From: an uncultured Eubacteriales bacterium
GTDB taxonomy: Bacteria > Bacillota > Clostridia > Oscillospirales > Oscillospiraceae
Direction: 5' to 3'
Assembly: GCA_900313925.1 (NCBI GenBank)
Contig: OMTF01000017.1
Location: forward strand, 1-64,000
Length of the DNA: 64,000 nucleotides
How positions within the stretch are numbered: position 1 is the first letter of the stretch; each line of letters opens with the position of its first letter. Made by a program: the position numbers and the translations under genes. Positions 58,343-64,000 of this stretch are shown here, piece after piece. The notes beneath the pieces are model-generated. The model ran no database searches. It saw only the letters and a program-made list of their open reading frames with translations, and was not told the DNA's origin.

Positions 58343-60517
58343 ATGGAAATGCCATGCGTCGCAAAAAGAATGATAGAGCGTACTGAACAGCCGGTTGTCT
58401 GGAAAAACGGAGCGCCGCAGAAGGCCGACCCTCGGCCTGGGAAGGAAGGCTTTCGGAAAACCATCGCATATCGCATTCTGCGGGCTCATAATTCCGGTTC
58501 TCCGGAGGATCTGAAAATTCGGTTTGACGCGCTTATTTCCCACGATATTACCTATGTGGGGATCATCCAGACGGCTGTCGCGTCAGGGCTCAAAACGTTT
58601 CCGATGCCCTATGTACTGACAAACTGCCACAACAGCCTCTGCGCTGTAGGCGGAACGATCAATGCGGACGATCATCGCTTCGGTCTCTCCGCCGCGCAGA
58701 AGTTCGGCGGCATATTTGTTCCAGCAAACCTCGCTGTCTGCCATCAGTATGCACGGGAGCAGCTCGCGGGCTCCGGCGGTATGGTCCTGGGTTCCGACAG
58801 CCACACCCGCTACGGCCCTCTCGGAACTATGGGAATCGGAGAGGGCGGCCCCGAACTGGTCAAGCAGCTTCTGGGCGGTACATACGATATAAAGCGGCCG
58901 GAAGTCGTTCTGGTCTATCTTACGGGGAAGCCTGCCCGTGGCGTCGGTCCGCACGATGTAGCCCTGGCTCTGTGCGGAAATGTATACGAGGACGGTTTTG
59001 TGAAAAATCGGGTTTTGGAATTTGCCGGACCTGGAATTGCAAATCTTTCCATGGATTTCCGTTTCGGCGTGGATGTGATGACGACGGAATCCGCCTGCCT
59101 GACGTCAGTATGGGCTACGGACCGGACGGCGGAAGCCTACTATGAAGACCATCACCGTGCGGACGCCTATCGTCCGCTTGCCCCGGAGGAAGGGGCTATA
59201 TACGATCGCATGATTCATATCGATCTCAGCCGCATTGAGCCCATGATTGCTCTCCCGTTTCATCCCAGTGAGGCCTGCACGATACGGGAATTTATGGAAA
59301 ATCCCGGAGATATCCTCCGCGCCTGCGAAAAACGCGCCCTCGATATATTCGGACCGCAGCTGCCGCTGCGTCTTACGGACAAAGTCCGGGACGGAAAGCT
59401 GCTTGCGGACCAGGGAATTATTGCAGGCTGCAGCGGGGGAATGTACGAGAATCTTTCCGAAGCGGCCGCAATTCTCCGCTCTCGCGGTCTTTCCTGCGGT
59501 CCATTTGCTCTTTCCGTGTATCCTTCCTCGCTGCCCGTCAGCCTGTCTCTGATGAATTCCGGAGACGCAAAGACGCTTCTGGAGGCGGGCGCTGTCCTGA
59601 AGCCCTGCTTCTGCGGCCCCTGCTTCGGAGCCGGAGATGTTCCCTCCAACGGCGCGCTCAGTCTGCGCCACACAACGCGAAATTTTCCAAACCGGGAGGG
59701 CTCGATCCCAAAGGAAGGACAGATTTCGGCGGTCGCGCTCATGGATGCGAGAAGTATCGCTGCAACAGCCGCGATGGGCGGGGTTCTTACGCCGGCAACA
59801 AGTCTGGATTACGAAGCTCCCAGGCAGGAAGCACCCGGCTTTGATGCCCGTCCCTATGCGCATCGCGTCTATTCCGGCTGGGGGCACGCACAGCCTGATG
59901 CAAAGCTGGTTTACGGTCCGAATATCCGGCCCTGGCCGGAAATCCCGGCGATGCCGGAGGATCTGGTTCTGGAGCTTGCCAGTGTAATCCACGATCCCGT
60001 GACAACAACGGATGAACTGATCCCGTCCGGGGAAACCAGCTCCTTCCGTTCCAATCCGCTCCGCCTTGCGGAATTTGCCCTTTCCCGAAGGGATCCGGAC
60101 TACGTCCGCCGCGCAAAGGACATCCGCGCCCGCGGTCTTGCTTCCTGTATATTTGCGGAATGCCCGGGAGACGGAAGCGCCCGTGAGCAGGCCGCCTCCT
60201 GCCAGCGGGTACTGGGCGGCGCCGCCAATATCTGCCGCAAGTTTGCAACCAAGCGCTATCGTTCCAACTGCATCAACTGGGGAATGCTGCCTTTGGTTCT
60301 GAGCCCGGAAATTCCATTTAACGGCAAGCCGGGGGATCGGATCGAGATTCCGGGTGTACGGCGGGCCCTTCAGTCCGGCACCGATACGCTGCAGGGTACG
60401 ATCTCCGGGAAGCCGGTTACTTTCTCCATCGGACCGCTGACGCAGGAGGAGCGGCAGATCCTGCTTGACGGATGCCTGATGAATTATTACGCAAATCGGG
60501 AGGCTGGCCGTGGATAA
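58343..60517 (+). CDS. Aconitate hydratase-like Fe-S enzyme
   Basis: Aconitase-family protein of 724 residues, predicted to interconvert citrate and isocitrate. The Fe-S ligands are probably C363 (AGCSGG), C424 and C427 (CGPC). The DSHTRYGPLGTMGIGEGG block lies in domain 1, and the C-terminal swivelling domain has KRYRSNCINWG. It is closer to the short hydratase/YbhJ-like group than to AcnA (~890 residues). The ATG at 58343 has GGAAGGAGG upstream; the frame to 58187 extends across the promoter. It overlaps isocitrate dehydrogenase by 8 bases and is divergent from citrate synthase, which supports the aconitase role. Confidence 0.88.
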   Translation: MEMPCVAKRMIERTEQPVVWKNGAPQKADPRPGKEGFRKTIAYRILRAHNSGSPEDLKIRFDALISHDITYVGIIQTAVASGLKTFPMPYVLTNCHNSLCAVGGTINADDHRFGLSAAQKFGGIFVPANLAVCHQYAREQLAGSGGMVLGSDSHTRYGPLGTMGIGEGGPELVKQLLGGTYDIKRPEVVLVYLTGKPARGVGPHDVALALCGNVYEDGFVKNRVLEFAGPGIANLSMDFRFGVDVMTTESACLTSVWATDRTAEAYYEDHHRADAYRPLAPEEGAIYDRMIHIDLSRIEPMIALPFHPSEACTIREFMENPGDILRACEKRALDIFGPQLPLRLTDKVRDGKLLADQGIIAGCSGGMYENLSEAAAILRSRGLSCGPFALSVYPSSLPVSLSLMNSGDAKTLLEAGAVLKPCFCGPCFGAGDVPSNGALSLRHTTRNFPNREGSIPKEGQISAVALMDARSIAATAAMGGVLTPATSLDYEAPRQEAPGFDARPYAHRVYSGWGHAQPDAKLVYGPNIRPWPEIPAMPEDLVLELASVIHDPVTTTDELIPSGETSSFRSNPLRLAEFALSRRDPDYVRRAKDIRARGLASCIFAECPGDGSAREQAASCQRVLGGAANICRKFATKRYRSNCINWGMLPLVLSPEIPFNGKPGDRIEIPGVRRALQSGTDTLQGTISGKPVTFSIGPLTQEERQILLDGCLMNYYANREAGRG

Positions 60518-61721
60518 AATTCCGATGCATGCACCCGTCGTTGAAATGGACGGGGATGAAATGACGCGCGTTCTCTGGCAGATGATAAAAGAAGAGCTCA
60601 TTGCGCCTTTTGTAGAGCTGCAGACGGTTTATTTTGATCTGGGACTAAAAAACCGGGACGCAACGGAGGATGCAGTGACTGTGGAAGCGGCTTATGCCGT
60701 GAAGAAATACCATGTGGGGATCAAATGCGCCACGATTACGCCGAACGCAGACAGAGTACGCGAATACGGTCTGCGCCGGATGTATAAAAGCCCGAACGGA
60801 ACGCTTCGGGCAATCCTGGACGGAACCGTATTCCGGACGCCCATCCCCGCACCGTGCCTTATGCCGTATATCCGCACCTGGAAAAAGCCCATTACGATTG
60901 CAAGGCACGCCTACGGAGACATTTATCGGGCCGTCGAATGTTCCGCGGAAGCGGGAGATACGGCGGAGCTTGTCGTGTCGCGTCAAGGAGCGGAATTTCT
61001 CCGAACGCCGATCTACCGTTTCGAAGGAGCCGGCGTCGTGCAGGGCGCCTACAACAAGGACGCCTCGATTGAAGCTTTCGCGGATTCCTGCTTCCGTTTC
61101 GCCCTGGAAGAAAAGCAAGATCTCTGGTTTTCCTGCAAAGACACCATATCCAAAACCTATGACGGACGCTTCCGGGATATCTTTGCCCGTCTCTATGAGG
61201 AAAAATACAAGGCCCTCTTTGAAGCCGAAGGCCTTTCGTATCTCTATACGCTGATTGATGACGCTGTGGCTCGCGCCGTACGCTCCGAAGGCGGTTTTCT
61301 CTGGGCCTGCAAAAACTATGACGGGGATGTCATGAGCGACATGATCGCTTCCGGGTTCGGTTCGATCGCTATGATGCGAAGCGTCCTGGTCTCCCCCTCC
61401 GGAGACCGGGAGTATGAGGCCGCCCATGGAACAATCACCCGGCACTACAGGCGCTATCTGCGCGGAGAGCAGCCCTCCTCCAACCCGGTTGCAACTATTT
61501 TTGCCTGGACCGGCGGACTCTGCTGGAGCGGCAAGCTGAACGGCAATCCGCAGCTCGTGCGCTGGAGCTGCGATATGGAAAAGGCCGTGCTGCAGACAAT
61601 TGCATCCGGCTGCATTACAAAGGATCTGCTTCCGGTTTATAACGGTACGCCGGAAGTCGTCTCCAGCGCAGAATTTCTGCGCCGGGTCCGGGAATCTTAT
61701 CTTTCCCTTTCGGGCGCCTGA
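60510..61721 (+). CDS. icd: Isocitrate dehydrogenase, NADP-type
   Basis: Oxidatively decarboxylates isocitrate to 2-oxoglutarate. The 403 residues match the dimeric subfamily that includes eukaryotic-type NADP enzymes: EMDGDEMTRVLW, KCATITP, KSPNGTLRAIL for isocitrate binding and YEAAHGTITRHY for cofactor binding. Cofactor choice is inferred from the subfamily. The GTG start at 60510 has GGGAGG before it and overlaps the aconitase gene. A terminator overlaps its stop codon. Confidence 0.95.
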   Translation: MDKIPMHAPVVEMDGDEMTRVLWQMIKEELIAPFVELQTVYFDLGLKNRDATEDAVTVEAAYAVKKYHVGIKCATITPNADRVREYGLRRMYKSPNGTLRAILDGTVFRTPIPAPCLMPYIRTWKKPITIARHAYGDIYRAVECSAEAGDTAELVVSRQGAEFLRTPIYRFEGAGVVQGAYNKDASIEAFADSCFRFALEEKQDLWFSCKDTISKTYDGRFRDIFARLYEEKYKALFEAEGLSYLYTLIDDAVARAVRSEGGFLWACKNYDGDVMSDMIASGFGSIAMMRSVLVSPSGDREYEAAHGTITRHYRRYLRGEQPSSNPVATIFAWTGGLCWSGKLNGNPQLVRWSCDMEKAVLQTIASGCITKDLLPVYNGTPEVVSSAEFLRRVRESYLSLSGA

Positions 61722-61741
61722 CGCAGCGCCCGATTCTTTTT
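61711..61741 (+). terminator. icd terminator overlapping the stop codon
   Basis: CGGGCGC (61711-61717) pairs with GCGCCCG (61726-61732) around a loop that holds the TGA stop, followed by ATTCTTTTT. Confidence 0.75.
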
Positions 61742-61784
61742 CCCGGAATTCTTCCGTAAGGACCGTGCTGCGGCCAATCCCTTT

Positions 61785-62267
61785 TCAGACCAGCCGCAGT
61801 TTCCCGGATTTTTTCTTTGCCAGCCGCACAAGCCGGGGCCGGTTGAAGCGCTGGATTATGATAAACGGAAGATTTCCCAGCAGATTGTATACCGACAGAA
61901 ACAGGGCCGCCCATTTGTCCCGCCAGAATGCCAGGATGCCGAAGGAAGAGACGATCAGCGCCGCATGCACGCATTCCGCCTTGCAGGTTTCCTGCACCAG
62001 CTGTTCGGCCTGCACGCCGGATGGTTCGGACTTTATTTCCTTGTTCGGGAGAAATGGCAGGATCTTGCTCATATCCGGCACTCGGTCCTTCCATTTCCGT
62101 ACCCGCAGGGCGCGAAACAGCTTCCCATCCTTCTCCCATGGCCATAGTGCAAAGGGAAAGCGATCCGCTTTCCAGGTTATCTTTATATCCTTCGCTGCCA
62201 GGTTGGAAAGAAGACCAAGACCGGCTACATAAGCCGAGGCAATTAAAAATTTTTTCTTCTCTGTCAT
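61785..62267 (-). CDS. CrtO-like glycosyl-diaponeurosporenoate acyltransferase-family protein
   Basis: Small membrane protein of 160 residues with hydrophobic segments near 7-25, 100-116 and 120-138. The FPFALWPWEKDGKLF and LRVRKWKDRVPD segments are typical of this acyltransferase family, named after staphylococcal CrtO. No carotenoid genes are nearby. It lies 36 bases after the UgtP/MGDG-like gene, so acylation of a glycolipid is a reasonable inference. The ribosome site is weak. Confidence 0.78.
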   Translation of the reverse strand: MTEKKKFLIASAYVAGLGLLSNLAAKDIKITWKADRFPFALWPWEKDGKLFRALRVRKWKDRVPDMSKILPFLPNKEIKSEPSGVQAEQLVQETCKAECVHAALIVSSFGILAFWRDKWAALFLSVYNLLGNLPFIIIQRFNRPRLVRLAKKKSGKLRLV

Positions 62268-62303
62268 TTCTTACGCGGTGTTCCGTTCTACCGCTGTCCC
62301 CCC

Positions 62304-63443
62304 TTACTTACCGGAAATACCGGCTTTTCTGCATGTTTCCCGCAGCAGAATTTCCGTTACTTCCTCCGCGGCGATGCGCCGTCTTATCAGGGCGCCTGCC
62401 ATCGTTTCCAAAACCGCCGGGGAGCGCAGCAGCCGTATTGCCTGTACCGCCAGCTCCTCCGGATCTTCCTGTGCGATTGCGCATCCGGCTTCGCAGAAGA
62501 TTTTCAAATTGTAATTTTCACAGGCGCTGACGCGATTTTCCAGGACCATGGGGAGTCTTTTGACAACCGCTTCCGATGTGCTGATGCCGCCGGGTTTGGT
62601 AATAAACAGATCCGCGCTGTCCATCAGAAGGCAGGTGTTCTGCACGTAGCCCAGAGCCCGGATATTTTTCCGCAGCAGGTTTCGAATCCGCAGGTCGGCT
62701 AAGGTCCTCGTATTGGTTCCGCAGACGACCGTAAGAACTTCGTCCGAGCCGATGCGGCATCGCAGAGCTTCCGTAAGCCGGCGCATAGGCCCGGCCCCCA
62801 TGGATCCGAACATCATCAGAATATGCCTGGCGTCCGGGTCAATGCCAACCAGCTTCTTCGCCTCCGGTTTCCGTATTTTATTATAAAATTCATGGCGAAC
62901 GGGAATCCCGTCCGTAACATGAATTTTCTTCGGATCCACGCCGGCGTTTTCAAATTCCTTCACAATCTTTGCATCCGGGACAAAGTACGCATCCAGATCG
63001 CTTTCCCCCGTCATTGGACTGCAGGTATAGTCCGTTGCGATATTGCATGCATAGAACGAAGTTCCGTCCCATTTTCTCCGGAGAATCGTCAGCATCAGGG
63101 AAGGAATGACATGCGGACAAATGACGCAGTCGTATACTCCGGAGCGGAGAAAGTCGTACAGCCTGTCTGTCCCGGTCTCCAGAAGCGAGTAAACCGCCGA
63201 TCCCCTATCGAATGCCGCCGGATGGCGTTCCGCCTGGGCATAGCCTCTACCGTATACTTTCGGAAGGTGCCGATACATCCAAACGTGCCCTTCGCTGATG
63301 GTTTTGGCAATCTGCCGGGGGAAAAACTGCAGGGCGTCCTTGACCCGGCACGGGATGCTGCGCTTGCGCAGAGATTCCTCTACGGCGAGAGCCACCGAAT
63401 TATGGCCTTCCCCCGTACTGCAGGTTAGAATCAGAACATTCAT
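62304..63443 (-). CDS. UgtP/MGDG-synthase-like diacylglycerol glycosyltransferase
   Basis: GT28-family enzyme of about 379 residues. The N-terminus has LTCSTGEGHNSVA, the MGDG-synthase pattern, and the C-terminal nucleotide-sugar site has KPGGISTSEA. UgtP/YpfP glucosylates diacylglycerol to make membrane glycolipids and lipoteichoic acid anchors. The ATG at 63443 gives the usual MNVLILT start although its ribosome site is weak; TTG 63458 is possible. It precedes the CrtO-like gene in the same direction. Confidence 0.88.
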   Translation of the reverse strand: MNVLILTCSTGEGHNSVALAVEESLRKRSIPCRVKDALQFFPRQIAKTISEGHVWMYRHLPKVYGRGYAQAERHPAAFDRGSAVYSLLETGTDRLYDFLRSGVYDCVICPHVIPSLMLTILRRKWDGTSFYACNIATDYTCSPMTGESDLDAYFVPDAKIVKEFENAGVDPKKIHVTDGIPVRHEFYNKIRKPEAKKLVGIDPDARHILMMFGSMGAGPMRRLTEALRCRIGSDEVLTVVCGTNTRTLADLRIRNLLRKNIRALGYVQNTCLLMDSADLFITKPGGISTSEAVVKRLPMVLENRVSACENYNLKIFCEAGCAIAQEDPEELAVQAIRLLRSPAVLETMAGALIRRRIAAEEVTEILLRETCRKAGISGK

Positions 63444-63567
63444 AGCTGGAACCGTCAACAGAATCCGCTTTCCGTACGGTATTTCCTTTCCTCATACTCT
63501 TCGCCGGCCTTTGCGCAAGCGATGTTCCGCGGAATCAAATTTTCGCTTTCGGGAAAGCCTGCCTTAT

Positions 63568-63596
63568 GTATTGTAACAATCGAATTCCGTTTTGCC
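63568..63596 (-). promoter_or_regulatory. Promoter of the glycolipid pair
   Basis: On the minus strand TTGGCA (63596-63591) and TACAAT (63573-63568) are 17 bases apart, about 125 bases from the gene. Confidence 0.65.
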
Positions 63597-63612
63597 AACA
63601 CACTGGAAGCAG

Positions 63613-63659
63613 AAACTCCGGCAGGGATCCGCGCCGCCGCGGTTTTCCTTCCGGAGTTT
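63613..63659 (-). other. Stem-loop downstream of the right-edge gene
   Basis: AAACTCCGG pairs with CCGGAGTTT across a 29-base loop with its own CCGCG/CGCGG stem. A T-rich end (TTTCTGCTTCC on the minus strand) makes it a weak terminator candidate for the truncated gene. Confidence 0.45.
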
Positions 63660-63683
63660 TCTGAATAGGTTTCCTTCTCCCCT

Positions 63684-64000
63684 TCATGGAAGCAGTTCTT
63701 CGAAGGGTTCTGCCTTTTTGCCGACGTACCGCCGCTGCCGGCTATGGTAAGTTCTGCCGGAATATGCCTCGTGCGGATCCTCCAAAAACAGAAGATCCTT
63801 TCTTGCCGCTCTGCGGTAAATCGGATCCGCGATGACGATGTCGGATGCGTTCATAGCCTCCGTGATTTCCTCTTCCCCGCTGCTGTGCAGATCGGTTTTC
63901 CTCAGGACCCCAGCGTCTTTTTCCAGCGGGCAGAGCACCCGGACGGAGGTGTACCCGTATTCCTTTTCCAATTGAAAGCGCAGCGAGGCGGCGTGCACCG
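63684..64000 (-). CDS. C-terminal fragment, possibly nitrogenase component 1-type oxidoreductase
   Basis: About 105 residues are visible; the gene runs off the right edge, so the apparent start at 63998 is not reliable. The visible part has an acidic EEEITEAM stretch, then SDIVIADPIYRRAAR and LEDPHEAYSGRTY. The DIVIADPLYR-like segment and the later PHxAxSG resemble the C-terminus of nitrogenase component 1-type oxidoreductase proteins. I give this as a tentative match only. Confidence 0.45.
   Translation of the reverse strand, partial: VHAASLRFQLEKEYGYTSVRVLCPLEKDAGVLRKTDLHSSGEEEITEAMNASDIVIADPIYRRAARKDLLFLEDPHEAYSGRTYHSRQRRYVGKKAEPFEELLP

Noticed and set aside
1-64000. CRISPR arrays, insertion sequences, prophage, rRNA and tRNA genes
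   Set aside because: No repeat-spacer pattern, transposase, integrase or phage gene was found, and the intergenic regions I read showed no tRNA cloverleaf or rRNA sequence.

Overview
The window reads as chromosomal DNA of a low-to-moderate GC, Gram-positive-type anaerobe, most likely class Clostridia (Bacillota). This rests on gene content: HprK, RapZ and WhiA in one cluster, SepF/DivIVA division genes, the holB-ricT pair, a TagG/TagH-type polysaccharide exporter, UPF0210 with its ACT partner, many lipoprotein signals, strong AGGAGG-type ribosome binding sites and frequent TTG/GTG starts. No rRNA, tRNA, CRISPR array, phage or insertion sequence was found. The genes are dense and mostly core, and the species cannot be named from this sequence.

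Layout. 1-8413: a zinc-ribbon membrane protein, gltX and trpS (divergent), a UDP-GlcNAc 2-epimerase with a YfcE-type phosphodiesterase, then a leftward holB-ricT operon with a small membrane protein. 8647-15975: rightward hprK-murB-rapZ-whiA-dnaE. 16105-18689: two tandem CNNM/CorC-like membrane proteins. 18882-29697: leftward genes for an MBL-fold lactonase-like enzyme, a secreted M3-like peptidase, rluD, lspA, ileS, divIVA, sepF, a YggS-type PLP protein and a HlyD-like adaptor. 29791-32644: leftward mutL-miaA. 32842-37637: rightward miaB-mutS-CPBP protease. 37780-39426: ACT protein plus UPF0210. 39583-44278: polysaccharide ABC exporter, GtrA protein, a two-component system and a PepSY-like lipoprotein. 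44618-46498: a GlfT2-like glycosyltransferase. 46901-50433: leftward hom-lysC-asd. 50943-54224: TAXI-type TRAP transporter. 54431-56430: a flavin-binding-fold protein and asnS. 56562-61721: citrate synthase divergent from aconitase-isocitrate dehydrogenase. 61785-63443: a CrtO-like acyltransferase and a UgtP/MGDG-synthase-like glycosyltransferase. A truncated gene lies at the right edge.

How it fits together. Citrate synthase, aconitase and NADP-type isocitrate dehydrogenase form the oxidative arm that supplies 2-oxoglutarate for glutamate. A near-consensus cre-like site overlaps the aconitase promoter, and HprK, the kinase behind CcpA-type catabolite control, lies in the same window. hom-lysC-asd forms the aspartate-family entry pathway. 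The WecB, TagGH, GtrA, GlfT2-like and UgtP-like genes point to an elaborate glycan and glycolipid envelope.

The most unusual observation is the TAXI solute-binding protein at 50943-51971. Its family C-terminal segment sits directly after the lipoprotein signal and is joined by a Gly/Ser-rich linker to the family N-terminal segment, and the protein stops where normal members would cross into the C-terminal segment. It therefore looks like a natural circular permutation. Its locus also holds an AT-rich upstream region with a possible 31-residue ORF, and three successive strong hairpins between the binding protein and the permease.
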